From contig SLSQ01000217.1 of assembly GCA_007130355.1 (NCBI GenBank), positions 1 through 18,989 of the forward strand: a stretch of 18,989 nucleotides of DNA, read 5' to 3'. The position numbers and the translations under genes were made by a program. Positions within the stretch are counted from its first letter, which is position 1. Every line of letters starts with the position of its first letter. The notes beneath the pieces were generated by a model. That model searched no databases, was not told where the DNA came from, and was given only the letters and a program-made list of their open reading frames with translations. The stretch is from Trueperaceae bacterium. Lineage in GTDB: Bacteria > Deinococcota > Deinococci > Deinococcales > Trueperaceae. Of the stretch, positions 1-8,189 are shown piece after piece.

Positions 1-1
1 C

Positions 2-859
2 GCCGCGGCCGCCGAAGCCGACGCCGAGCACCCGATCGCCCGCGGCATCGTCGCGAGCGCCGACGACCGGAACCTGGACCGCCCCTCCGCCAGCGGGTTC
101 CGCTCGCTGCCCGGCAAGGGCGTCACGGCCGACGTCGAGGGCGAGACGATCTGGGTCGGCGGCCCGTCCCTGCTCGCGCACCTCGAGGTCCAACCGTCGC
201 AGGCGCTCCGCGACGCCGCCGACGCCGCCGCCGACGAGGGACGCGCCTCGGTGTACCTGGTGCGCGACGGCGCGGTGCTCGCGCTGTTCGTCGTCGCCGA
301 CGCGATTCGCGAGGAGAGCGCCGAAGCGATCGCGGGCTTGCAGGCTCGCGGCGTACGGACGCTGATGCTGACGGGAGACGCGCAGGCCGTCGCCGACTCC
401 GTCGCCCGCGAACTCGGCATCGACGAGGTCCGGGCCGAGGTCCCGCCCGAAGAGAAGGCGGACGTGATCGCGGAGCTGCAGCGCGAGGGGCGCGTGGTCG
501 CGATGGTCGGCGACGGCGTGAACGACGCGCCGGCGCTGGCGCGCGCCGACGTCGGCATCGCGATCGGGGCCGGAACCGACGTGGCGGTCGAGGCCGGCCA
601 CGTGGTGCTGGTCCGGTCCGACCCGCGCGACGTGGTCCGGGTGATCGACCTGTCACGCGCCACTTGGCGCAAGATGGTGCAGAACCTGGTCTGGGCGGCC
701 GGATACAACGTCGTGGCGATCCCGCTCGCCGCCGGGGTGGCCGCTCCGTGGGGCGTGGTCCTCTCCCCCGCGGTCGGCGCCGTGCTGATGTCGGCCAGCA
801 CCGTGATCGTGGCGCTGAACGCGCAGTTGCTGCGGCGCTGGTCGGCTTCGGGCGGCTGA
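2..859 (+). CDS. copB: Heavy-metal P1B-type ATPase, CopB-like (C-terminal part, 5' end outside window)
   Basis: Metal-transporting P-type ATPase of the inner membrane; the window holds about 285 C-terminal residues. Visible motifs are the P1B signature HP dipeptide in AEHPIARG near the start, LTGD (after GVRTLM), the hinge GDGVNDAPAL, and two final membrane helices. The last helices contain YNVVAIPLAAG and MSASTVIVALNAQLLRR. In the family, the YN...MSxST pattern resembles the CopB (P1B-3) subgroup more than CopA, whose last helix usually carries MxxSS. The phosphorylated DKTG motif, the earlier helices and any N-terminal metal-binding region lie upstream and cannot be checked, so CopB rather than another P1B type is an inference. 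The next gene begins 34 bp downstream with its own promoter-like element, so co-transcription is not required. The P1B family call is very secure; substrate (Cu/Ag) is likely. Confidence 0.9.
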   Translation, partial: AAAAEADAEHPIARGIVASADDRNLDRPSASGFRSLPGKGVTADVEGETIWVGGPSLLAHLEVQPSQALRDAADAAADEGRASVYLVRDGAVLALFVVADAIREESAEAIAGLQARGVRTLMLTGDAQAVADSVARELGIDEVRAEVPPEEKADVIAELQREGRVVAMVGDGVNDAPALARADVGIAIGAGTDVAVEAGHVVLVRSDPRDVVRVIDLSRATWRKMVQNLVWAAGYNVVAIPLAAGVAAPWGVVLSPAVGAVLMSASTVIVALNAQLLRRWSASGG

Positions 860-882
860 CGCCTCGGCCGCGCTGCCTGCTG

Positions 883-888
883 TACCGT
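883..888 (+). promoter_or_regulatory. -10 element TACCGT, probable leaderless promoter
   Basis: TACCGT fits TAnnnT and ends 5 nt before the ATG at 894. No Shine-Dalgarno sequence lies between. This is the arrangement known for leaderless mRNAs in Deinococcus. No good -35 is visible. Confidence 0.5.
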
Positions 889-893
889 CCCGC

Positions 894-1907
894 ATGCCCC
901 TTCCCCTCTCCGTCCTCGACCTGGTGCCGGTCGCCAGCGACGCCACCTCGCCGCAGGCGCTGCGCCACATGCTCGACCTGGCCCGGCTGACCGACCGGCT
1001 CGGCTACCGGCGCTACTGGATCGCCGAGCACCACTCGACCGACGGTTTCGCGAGCTCCGCCACCGCCGTCCTGATCGGGGCGGTGGCGCGCGAGACCGAA
1101 CGGATCCGGGTCGGATCGGGCGGGGTGATGCTGCCGAACCACGCGCCGTTGGCGGTGGCCGAGGCGTACCTGACGTTGCACGCCCTGCACCCCGGTCGGA
1201 TCGACCTGGGCCTCGGGCGTGCGCCGGGCACCGACCCGAGGACCGCCCTGGCGCTGCGCGGGTCCGCCGACCGCCTTGGCGCCGACGACTTCCCACGGCA
1301 GTTGGCCGAGCTCGAAGCGTTCGCCGGCAGCGGCGACGGCTTCCCGTCGGGCCATCCGTTCGAGCGGGTGAGCGCCGGATTCCCCGACGTGGACCTGCCG
1401 CCGATCTGGCTGCTGGGTTCCAGCACCTTCGGCGCCCAGCTGGCGGCGGCGCAAGGCCGCGGCTTCGCCTTCGCGCACCACTTCAGTCCCGACCACGCCC
1501 CGGCGGCGATGCGGGCGTACCGGACCGGCTTCCGGCCGTCGGCGGGCATGGAGGCGCCCCACGCGATCCTCGCGGTGTCGGTCGTCTGCGCCGAGACGGA
1601 GGAGCGGGCGGACGAGCTGGCCCGCACGCACGACCTGCTCTGGGTCCGGCTTCGCAAGGGCGAGCGCGGACCGCTGCCGACGCCGAAGGAGGCGGCCGCC
1701 TACCCGTACACGGCGGCCGATCGGGAGGCCGCCGAGGCGTCGCGCCGCATGCTGATCTGGGGGACGCCGGACACGGTCCGCGACCGTCTGAACGATCTCG
1801 CGACGACGCTGCAGGCCGACGAGTTGATGATCGCCTCGCACGTCGCGTCGCCGCAGGAGCGGCTCCGTGGCTACGAGCTGCTGGCCGAGGCGTTCGGAAC
1901 GGCCTGA
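894..1907 (+). CDS. LLM-class flavin-dependent oxidoreductase (luciferase-like monooxygenase)
   Basis: A 337-residue soluble protein of the bacterial-luciferase superfamily, which binds FMN or F420 in a TIM barrel. The N-terminal PLSVLDLVPV, RYWIAEHHS, IRVGSGGVMLPNHAPL and GRIDLGLGRAPG segments match the 'group 1' luciferase-family oxidoreductases (YhbW/MsnO8-like). The C-terminal IWGTPDTVRDRL and EGLR-like end (QERLRGYELLAEAF) are also typical. Length is normal for the family. The ATG is chosen because the family N-terminus (PLSVLDL) begins at once and a -10 box ends 5 nt upstream. The family does not fix a substrate: members act on aldehydes, sulfonates, antibiotics precursors or F420-linked substrates. 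The neighbouring genes give no clue, so no specific reaction is assigned. Confidence 0.9.
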   Translation: MPLPLSVLDLVPVASDATSPQALRHMLDLARLTDRLGYRRYWIAEHHSTDGFASSATAVLIGAVARETERIRVGSGGVMLPNHAPLAVAEAYLTLHALHPGRIDLGLGRAPGTDPRTALALRGSADRLGADDFPRQLAELEAFAGSGDGFPSGHPFERVSAGFPDVDLPPIWLLGSSTFGAQLAAAQGRGFAFAHHFSPDHAPAAMRAYRTGFRPSAGMEAPHAILAVSVVCAETEERADELARTHDLLWVRLRKGERGPLPTPKEAAAYPYTAADREAAEASRRMLIWGTPDTVRDRLNDLATTLQADELMIASHVASPQERLRGYELLAEAFGTA

Positions 1908-1943
1908 GGGCGACCCCTGCGAACCGAACCCCGCCCGGTCCCG

Positions 1944-1949
1944 TACCCT
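1944..1949 (+). promoter_or_regulatory. -10 element TACCCT, probable leaderless promoter
   Basis: TACCCT ends 6 nt before the ATG at 1956, with no Shine-Dalgarno between. It has the same hexamer and spacing as the rph promoter at 8930-8935. It overlaps a small CCCTAGGG palindrome (1946-1953), which I treat as coincidental. Confidence 0.55.
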
Positions 1950-1955
1950 AGGGGC

Positions 1956-4745
1956 ATGGCCGAAGGTCCGGGGAGTGAAGGCGGGAACACGCCCGACGGG
2001 GCCACCTACCGAGCCCTGCTGCACGAGATCGATCACGGCTTCGCCCAGATCGAGCTGCTGCGCGACGACGACGGTTCCGTCCGCGACTACCGCTTCCTCG
2101 AGGCGAACGATCGCTACGAACGGCATCTCGGCGCGAGCGACCTGACCGGACGAACGTTCCGTGAGCTCGTCGCGAAGCCCGACCCGTGGTGGTTCCGCAA
2201 GTTCCGGGCGGTGGCCGACGCCGGTCGACCGGACCGGTTCGAGCGGTACTCGGGCGCCTTCGATCGCTGGCTCGAGGTACGGGCTGTCCCGGTCGCGTAC
2301 GTCCGGGGCGATGATCCGTCGTCGTCCGACCGTCTGGCGCTCTTCCTGCAGGACGTCACGCGGCAGAAGGAGGAGGACCGCGCCAGCGAGGAGCGCGACC
2401 GACGCTTTCGGTTGATCGCCGACGCTTCGCCGGCGGTGCTCTGGATCTCCGGCCCGGAAGGCCGGGCCGAGTTCTTCAGCCGCGCCTGGTACGAGATGAC
2501 CGGCCTCTCCGAAGAGGCCACCCTGCGCGGATCGTGGGCCCAGGTGGTCCACCCCGAGGACATCGAGGCGTCGCGCGCGACCTACCGGTCCGCGATCCGC
2601 GACCGGCTTCCGTACCGGCACGACTATCGGCTCCGCTCCGCCGACGGCGGCTACCGATGGGTGACGGAGATCGGCCGGCCGCGCTTCGACGAGCACGCGA
2701 CCTTCCTCGGGCACGTCGGTACCGTCGTCGACGTGCACGATCGCGTCCTGCGCGCGGAGGCCCTCGAGGAGCGCGAACGTCGGCTCGAGCGCCTGGCCGA
2801 GTTCCGACGGAACGTCCTCGAGCTGGTCGAGGCGAGCCACACCGAACACGACGCACCGGAGACGTTCTATCGCCAGTTGCTGGAACGTTCGGTCCGCTCG
2901 ATCCCCGGGGCCGAGGCCGGCGCGCTCGTGCTGCGCGAGGCGGACGGTCGCTACGCCTTCGTCGCCGTCGTCGACTACGACCTGGAGCTGCTGCGCCGGG
3001 TGCGGTTCCACCCGGACGACGCCGGCTTCGCGTACCGCGCGGACGGCCTCCACCCCCGCATCGTACGGGCCCCGCTGCCGCCCCCGAAGCGCGGCACGCC
3101 GCGCGACGCGGAGATCCTCGCCGAGGCCGGACGGAACCGCGAGATCCGCTCCGCGATCGTCATTCCGGTCGTGGTCGACGGCGAACCGCGCGCCTACCTG
3201 ACGCTCGATTCGTTCCGGTCGCGCGACGCGTTCGGCGAGGAGTCGATGGAGATGGCCCGCATCTTCGGGGCGCACGCGGCGTCGCTCCTGCGACGGTTCG
3301 AGCTCGAGGCGCGCACGCACACGCTCGCCTACCAGGACGGACTCACCGGGCTCGCGAACCGGGTCCGCTTCCACCAGGACCTGGCCGCTGCGCTGGATGC
3401 GCACCTGGAATCGGACCGACCGACCGGCGCGTCGGTGCGCCGTGAGGGGACCGACCCCGGAGCGGTCGCGGCGGCAGCGGGGTCGAGCGACGGTTCGGAG
3501 GTCCGGCTGGCGGTGCTGTTCGTCGACCTCGACGACCTGAAGCCGATCAACGACTCGCTCGGGCACCGGGCGGGCGACGACGTGCTGCGGACGGTCGCCG
3601 CACGCCTGACCGCGGCGGCCGGTCCGGACCGGATCGTGGCCCGGCTCGGCGGGGACGAGTTCACCGTGATCCTCGTCGGCCCCACGGCCGAAGCGGACGC
3701 GCTCGCCGTCGCCGGCCGGTTCCAACAGGCGCTGCAGAAGCCGATCCGTTCGTCCGGGCACGATCTGCACGTCACCGCCAGCGTCGGGGTGGCGGTGGCG
3801 CCCCGGGACGGACGCACCGCCGAGGACCTGATCCGCCGCGCCGACGTCGCCATGTACCAGGTGAAGTCGACGGGCAAGGCGTCGGTCGCTCGCTTCGCCA
3901 TCTCGATGGAGCGGGCTCCGCGCGATCGGCTGCTCCTCGAGGAGGGGCTCCGCGCCGCCCTGGCCGAGGACCGGTTCCGGGTGCACGTGCAGCCCCGCGT
4001 CGAGCTGGCGAGCGGACGCGTGGTCGCGGTCGAAGCGCTGCTCCGGTGGGACCATCCGGAGCGCGGCCTGCTGCCGCCGGGCACCTTCCTCCCGGTCGCC
4101 GAGGCGTCGGGGCTGATCCATGCGATCGGTCGTACCGTGCTGCGGCGTGCCTGCCGACTGCTGCGCGCCTGGCGCGACGGGGGGCACCCCGACCTGCGCG
4201 TGGCGGTCAACCTCAGCGCCCTGCAGCTCGCTCGCCCCGACCTGGGGGACGAGGTCCGCGACGCCTGTGCCGAGGCGGGCGTTCCGGTCTCCGCGGTCGA
4301 GATCGAGGTCCTCGAGAGCGTGGCGCTCTCCGACGCCGCGTCGACCGCCACCCGCCTGCGCACCCTGGTCGACGCCGGCGCCCGCGTGTTGCTCGACGAC
4401 TTCGGCATGGGCCACAGCAACCTGTCGTACCTGCGCCGCCTCCCCGTGTCGGGCATCAAGATCGACCGCAGCCTGATCGCGGGCCTGGACGACGGAGCCC
4501 CGGAACGTGCGGTCGACCGGGCGGTCCTCGGCACGATCGTCCGCCTCGGCCTCGACCTGGGCCTGGCCGTGATCGCCGAAGGGGTCGAGACCGACGGAGA
4601 GTGGCGCGTCGTCGCCGAGGCCGGCGTGCAGGAGGTGCAGGGGTTCCGGCTCGCGCGGCCGATGCCGCCGGAGGACCTGGACGCTTGGTTGCGGCGGCGG
4701 CCCCCGCTCCCGGACGTCGGCCGGACCGGCCACGGACGACGGTGA
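1956..4745 (+). CDS. PAS-PAS-GAF-GGDEF-EAL protein (c-di-GMP turnover)
   Basis: A 929-residue cytosolic sensor/c-di-GMP enzyme with no membrane segment. Order: PAS (about 20-135), a second PAS with PAC-like end (about 147-270), GAF (about 285-450), GGDEF (about 459-635), EAL (about 650-915). The GGDEF motif is intact (565-569), so diguanylate cyclase activity is possible. The allosteric RxxD inhibitory site expected nine residues before it reads GPDR, so product inhibition is probably lost. The EAL domain keeps the catalytic set: EAL (693-695), NLS, EVLES, DD (814-815), KIDRS and AEGVET; the usual DDFGTGYS reads DDFGMGHS. A 35-residue Ala/Gly/Ser-rich insertion (about 480-513) interrupts the early GGDEF fold. 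Phosphodiesterase activity is more certain than cyclase activity; the sensed signal is unknown. Confidence 0.95.
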   Translation: MAEGPGSEGGNTPDGATYRALLHEIDHGFAQIELLRDDDGSVRDYRFLEANDRYERHLGASDLTGRTFRELVAKPDPWWFRKFRAVADAGRPDRFERYSGAFDRWLEVRAVPVAYVRGDDPSSSDRLALFLQDVTRQKEEDRASEERDRRFRLIADASPAVLWISGPEGRAEFFSRAWYEMTGLSEEATLRGSWAQVVHPEDIEASRATYRSAIRDRLPYRHDYRLRSADGGYRWVTEIGRPRFDEHATFLGHVGTVVDVHDRVLRAEALEERERRLERLAEFRRNVLELVEASHTEHDAPETFYRQLLERSVRSIPGAEAGALVLREADGRYAFVAVVDYDLELLRRVRFHPDDAGFAYRADGLHPRIVRAPLPPPKRGTPRDAEILAEAGRNREIRSAIVIPVVVDGEPRAYLTLDSFRSRDAFGEESMEMARIFGAHAASLLRRFELEARTHTLAYQDGLTGLANRVRFHQDLAAALDAHLESDRPTGASVRREGTDPGAVAAAAGSSDGSEVRLAVLFVDLDDLKPINDSLGHRAGDDVLRTVAARLTAAAGPDRIVARLGGDEFTVILVGPTAEADALAVAGRFQQALQKPIRSSGHDLHVTASVGVAVAPRDGRTAEDLIRRADVAMYQVKSTGKASVARFAISMERAPRDRLLLEEGLRAALAEDRFRVHVQPRVELASGRVVAVEALLRWDHPERGLLPPGTFLPVAEASGLIHAIGRTVLRRACRLLRAWRDGGHPDLRVAVNLSALQLARPDLGDEVRDACAEAGVPVSAVEIEVLESVALSDAASTATRLRTLVDAGARVLLDDFGMGHSNLSYLRRLPVSGIKIDRSLIAGLDDGAPERAVDRAVLGTIVRLGLDLGLAVIAEGVETDGEWRVVAEAGVQEVQGFRLARPMPPEDLDAWLRRRPPLPDVGRTGHGRR

Positions 4746-4769
4746 CCCGCCGCGCCCGCACGAAGCGGA

Positions 4770-4778
4770 TGCTACGTT
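4770..4778 (+). promoter_or_regulatory. Extended -10 element TGCTACGTT
   Basis: TG-n-TACGTT is an extended -10. It lies 8 nt before an AGGAGG Shine-Dalgarno (4787-4792), giving a very short leader for the gene starting at 4798. The same TGCTACG core serves the disulfide oxidoreductase gene on the other strand at 8873-8881. Confidence 0.55.
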
Positions 4779-4786
4779 GGCCTCTC

Positions 4787-4792
4787 AGGAGG
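4787..4792 (+). promoter_or_regulatory. Ribosome binding site AGGAGG deciding the 4798 start
   Basis: A full AGGAGG lies 5 nt before the ATG at 4798. An in-frame TTG at 4777 lies upstream of this site and overlaps the -10 box, so it is not the start. Confidence 0.85.
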
Positions 4793-4797
4793 TTCTC

Positions 4798-6546
4798 ATG
4801 ACCGATCCGCAGAACGGCCGCGCCCCCGGCTCGGTGCTGCTGGCCCTGCTGGCCACGATCCTGGCGCTCGGCGGCGGCTACGTGGCGGACCTGGTCCGCA
4901 CCGACTTCGGCACCGTGTCGGTTCGGGACGTGACGCGCTTGGCGCCGGACGGCGCCCGTCAGTCCGGCACCGTCTACCTTCCCGCCGGCGCCACGGCCGA
5001 GGCGCCGGCGCCGGGCGTGCTCGCGATCCACGGCTACCTGAACGACCGCGAGACGCAATCGCCGTACGCGATCGAGCTGGCGCGCCGCGGCTACGTGGTG
5101 CTCGCCCTCGACCAGCGTGGACACGGCGACGCCGCTCCGCCCGCCTTCGGCGCCGGCTTCGGCGGGCCGGACGGGCTCGACTGGCTGCGGTCGCTGCCGA
5201 TGGTCGATCCGGACCGGATCGTGCTGTCCGGCCACTCGATGGGCGGCTGGGCCGCTCTGATCGCCGCCGATGCCCGCCCCGACGACTACGCCTCGATCGT
5301 GATCTCCGGCTCCTCCACCGGAACCTTCGGGGCGCCGGAAGGCACCGCCGACGCCCCCCGGAACCTGGGGCTGATCTACGCTCGTTACGACGAGTTCTCG
5401 GACCTGATGTGGGGCGCGCCCAGCGGCGCGACCGCGCCGGCGACCGAGAAGATGCGGACGCTGTTCGGCACCGACGATCCGGTCGTGCCCGGCGTCCTCT
5501 ACGGCGACCTGGAGGAGGGCACCGCCCGCTGGCTGGCGCAGCCGGAGCAGACGCACCCGATGAACCACGTCACGCCCTCCGGCGTGGCGCCGGTGATCGA
5601 GTGGGTGCAGCGCACGGTGCCGGCACCGAACCCGCTTCCGTCCGATGATCAGCTCTGGCACCTGAAGGAGATCGGTACCGGCATGGGGCTGCTCGGCTTC
5701 TTCCTGATGCTGATCGCCGCGGGCGGGCTTTGGCTGCGGGCGCCCGCCTTCGCGCCGCTGCGCGCCCCTCCCGCCGAGGCGGGCGGGGCGAGCGGCCTCG
5801 GTTGGTGGGCCGGTGCGGCGGTGCTGGCGGTGGTGCCGATCGTGACCTACCTCCCGCTGCAGAACGCCGCGAGCGACTGGCTCCCGGTCGGCCCCTGGTT
5901 CCCGCAGGAGATCACCAACGGCGTCGCCTTCTGGGCGGTCGCGAACGCGGCGATCGCCTTCGTGCTCTTCCTGCTCTGGTTCCTCGTCGCCGGCCGCAGG
6001 GCCGGCTTCGCGGGGGTCGGCCTGCGAGGCGGCGCGCTCCGGTCGCTCGGCCTCGCGGCCGCGACGGTCGGCAGCGCCTACCTGCTGCTCGCGCTCACGC
6101 GCTTGGCGTTCGGGACCGACTTCCGGGCCTGGGTGGTGGCCGTCCGGCCGCTCGACGCCGACCGGCTGGTGGCGGCCGCGGCGGTCCTGCCGTTCTTCGT
6201 GGCGTTCTTCCTGGTGCTGGGGCTGGTGCTCCACGGGCAGCTCCGCTCGGCCGGCAGCGACGACGACCGGGGCGCGACCGTCATGAACGGCGTGCTGCTG
6301 GGGGCCGGCTTCGCCGGCTTCCTGGCGTGGCAGTACGTGCCGCTCTTCGCCGGTCGGCCGCTGCCGTTCGGAGAGCCGCTCCTCACGATCGTGGCGATCC
6401 AGTTCCTGGTGCTGCTTCCGGTCGCGGGCCTGCTGTCGACGGTCCTCTTCCGCGCGACCGGTCGGATCTGGCCAGGAGCGTTCGCGAACGGGACGTGGAT
6501 CGCCCTGTACGTCGCCATGAGCCAGGCGACCCACCTCGCCGCCTGA
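4798..6546 (+). CDS. Alpha/beta hydrolase fused to a C-terminal multi-pass membrane domain
   Basis: A 582-residue predicted membrane protein. Residues about 11-30 form one hydrophobic helix. Residues about 40-285 form an alpha/beta hydrolase of the dienelactone-hydrolase/serine-peptidase S9-like type. It shows an HG oxyanion region (LAIHGYLNDRE), DQRGHGD, and the nucleophile elbow GHSMGG with Ser147. A candidate catalytic His lies in QTHPMNH (His253 or His257); the acid is not certain. From about 295 to the end there are roughly eight hydrophobic segments, ending with RIWPGAFANGTWIALYVAMS. The N-terminal helix plus DGARQSGTVYLP following it suggests the hydrolase domain lies outside the cytoplasm, but topology is inference. 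Substrate is unknown. I recognise no named family for the membrane half. It has its own promoter and converges with thiI. Confidence 0.85.
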   Translation: MTDPQNGRAPGSVLLALLATILALGGGYVADLVRTDFGTVSVRDVTRLAPDGARQSGTVYLPAGATAEAPAPGVLAIHGYLNDRETQSPYAIELARRGYVVLALDQRGHGDAAPPAFGAGFGGPDGLDWLRSLPMVDPDRIVLSGHSMGGWAALIAADARPDDYASIVISGSSTGTFGAPEGTADAPRNLGLIYARYDEFSDLMWGAPSGATAPATEKMRTLFGTDDPVVPGVLYGDLEEGTARWLAQPEQTHPMNHVTPSGVAPVIEWVQRTVPAPNPLPSDDQLWHLKEIGTGMGLLGFFLMLIAAGGLWLRAPAFAPLRAPPAEAGGASGLGWWAGAAVLAVVPIVTYLPLQNAASDWLPVGPWFPQEITNGVAFWAVANAAIAFVLFLLWFLVAGRRAGFAGVGLRGGALRSLGLAAATVGSAYLLLALTRLAFGTDFRAWVVAVRPLDADRLVAAAAVLPFFVAFFLVLGLVLHGQLRSAGSDDDRGATVMNGVLLGAGFAGFLAWQYVPLFAGRPLPFGEPLLTIVAIQFLVLLPVAGLLSTVLFRATGRIWPGAFANGTWIALYVAMSQATHLAA

Positions 6547-6555
6547 CCACCTCCT

Positions 6556-8172
6556 TCAGGCGTCCGGCGCCGTCGCCTGCGCCGCCTCCACCGCGCGGCG
6601 CTCGAGGTGCGCTTCGAGCGCGCCGGTGCCGCCGCGGAAGGCGTAGGCGTCGAAGCCGAGCTGCTGCAGGATCTCCGCCGCGTGCGCGCTCCTCGTCCCG
6701 AACGGGCAGGTGGTGACGTAGGTCCGGTCCGGGTCCAACTCGTGTCGGCGTTCGGCGATCGCCTCGACCGGCAGGTGCACGGAGCCGGGGGGTCCGCCGC
6801 CGGCGGCGCGCGGCCCGGCGCTGCACTCGAGCACCACCGCCCGGTCGGGCAGCCGGTCGACCTGCAGGTACGGCAACGTCAGCTCCTCCGCCCGGAGCGA
6901 CCGGAGCGGCCAGCGGACGGCGTCCTGGACGGCTCGCTGCAGCAGGGCGTGGTCCAGGGCGCCCTCGAGGTCGTCCACCCGCCGCGGTTCGGCCCGGGTC
7001 TCGACCCGCCCGGCCGCGATCCCGCACGTCTCGCGCACGCGGGCCGAGAGGGCGGCGGTGCCGATCGCCTCGGCCCGTTCGATGATCTCCGTCTTGTCCA
7101 TCGCCAGCAGCGGCCGCAGGACCGGACGCTCGGCCGCGCCGTCCAGCGCGCGTAGGTTCGCCAACGTCTGCGACGACACCTGCGCCAGCGCCTCCCCCGT
7201 CACGAGCGCGTCGATGCGCGCCCAGCGGTGCCGGGAGCGACCGGCGGCCCTCGCTTCGGCTTCGGTCCGCTCGAGCCGGTCGGCGACCGCGTCGGCGGCG
7301 CGCAGCATGCGGCGCTTGAGCAGCAGCTGCGCGTGCCCGTCGTCGCCGTGCCGCCGCAGGTCGGCGACCACGTCCGTGAAATCGACGGCGTGCAGTTCGG
7401 GGCGGCTTCCGGAGGCGTACCGGTCGCTCAGGAGCTTCGCGACCTGCAGGGCGCGGCGCTCGTCCGAGCGACCGGCCAGCCGGAAGTGCACCAGGTCGAC
7501 CGCCACGCCGCGCTTCAGCAGCGCCCACGCCGCGACGACCGAGTCGTACCCGCCCGACAGCAGCACCAGGGCGCGGCCCCCGGTCCCGACCGGGAGTCCG
7601 CCCGCGCCGGCGATCCGCGGTCCGTGCAGCAGCGCGCGCCGGTCGACCACCTGGAGGTGCACGACCTCGTCGGGATCGTCGAGGTCGACGGTCGCGCCGT
7701 CGTTCAGGGCCGCCCCGACGGCCCGCTCGACGTCGGTCGAGCGGAACGGGTGCCGGCCGGCGCGGCGGCAGCGCACCGCGTAGCGGCGGCCCCGGACCCG
7801 GTCGCGCGCATGGCGCGTCGCCATGGCCACGATCTCGTCCAGGTCGGCGCGGGACGAGGCCGTCACGAAGCTGAACGAACCGACGCCGAAGACGCGCGCG
7901 AGCGCCTCGCGCGCGAGGTGGCGTGCCGCGTCGACCCCGCCGTCCGGTACCGGGATGCGGACCTCGAGCCGCCGGTGGGCGAGCCGCACCCGGGGCCGGA
8001 GGCCGGCCCGCTTGAGCGCGTCGCGCACGGCGCTCCGCAGGGCGCGCAGGAACACCGGGACGGTGCGGGGGCCCTTGACGGTGAGCTCGCCGGTCGGACG
8101 GATCAGGAGGTCGATCGTGGGGGCGTCGGACCCAGAGGCGTCGGACGGGACGGCGGCGCGCATGCGGCCCAT
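6556..8172 (-). CDS. thiI: ThiI: tRNA uridine 4-sulfurtransferase with rhodanese domain
   Basis: A 538-residue enzyme that makes 4-thiouridine in tRNA and, in many bacteria, delivers sulfur for thiamine thiazole. Order: N-terminal ferredoxin-like/THUMP region (about 20-190), PP-loop AANH domain with SGGYDS (206-211) that adenylates the uridine, and a C-terminal rhodanese domain. Two cysteines fit the E. coli Cys344/Cys456 pair: Cys383 in RETCGI and Cys489 in TTCPFGTRS, the rhodanese persulfide loop. Both halves of the sulfur relay therefore look intact. The ATG at 8172 is taken; an ATG at 8163 is almost as good, and neither has a clear Shine-Dalgarno. The gene starts 17 bp after the disulfide oxidoreductase stop, so the two are probably one operon. 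Its 3' end is 9 bp from the convergent hydrolase gene. Confidence 0.93.
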   Translation of the reverse strand: MGRMRAAVPSDASGSDAPTIDLLIRPTGELTVKGPRTVPVFLRALRSAVRDALKRAGLRPRVRLAHRRLEVRIPVPDGGVDAARHLAREALARVFGVGSFSFVTASSRADLDEIVAMATRHARDRVRGRRYAVRCRRAGRHPFRSTDVERAVGAALNDGATVDLDDPDEVVHLQVVDRRALLHGPRIAGAGGLPVGTGGRALVLLSGGYDSVVAAWALLKRGVAVDLVHFRLAGRSDERRALQVAKLLSDRYASGSRPELHAVDFTDVVADLRRHGDDGHAQLLLKRRMLRAADAVADRLERTEAEARAAGRSRHRWARIDALVTGEALAQVSSQTLANLRALDGAAERPVLRPLLAMDKTEIIERAEAIGTAALSARVRETCGIAAGRVETRAEPRRVDDLEGALDHALLQRAVQDAVRWPLRSLRAEELTLPYLQVDRLPDRAVVLECSAGPRAAGGGPPGSVHLPVEAIAERRHELDPDRTYVTTCPFGTRSAHAAEILQQLGFDAYAFRGGTGALEAHLERRAVEAAQATAPDA

Positions 8173-8189
8173 GGTGCCACGTCCGGGGG

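Noticed and set aside
1946..1953. CCCTAGGG palindrome next to a start codon as a CsoR-like operator
   Set aside because: Too short and lacks the TAC...GTA flanks; it is produced by the -10 hexamer TACCCT and adjoining AGGGG.
123..4733. A 1536-codon open frame on the minus strand
   Set aside because: It lies antisense to the ATPase, oxidoreductase and GGDEF-EAL genes, encodes Arg/Pro/Ala-rich sequence without any recognisable domain, and is explained by the strong G/C bias at third codon positions.
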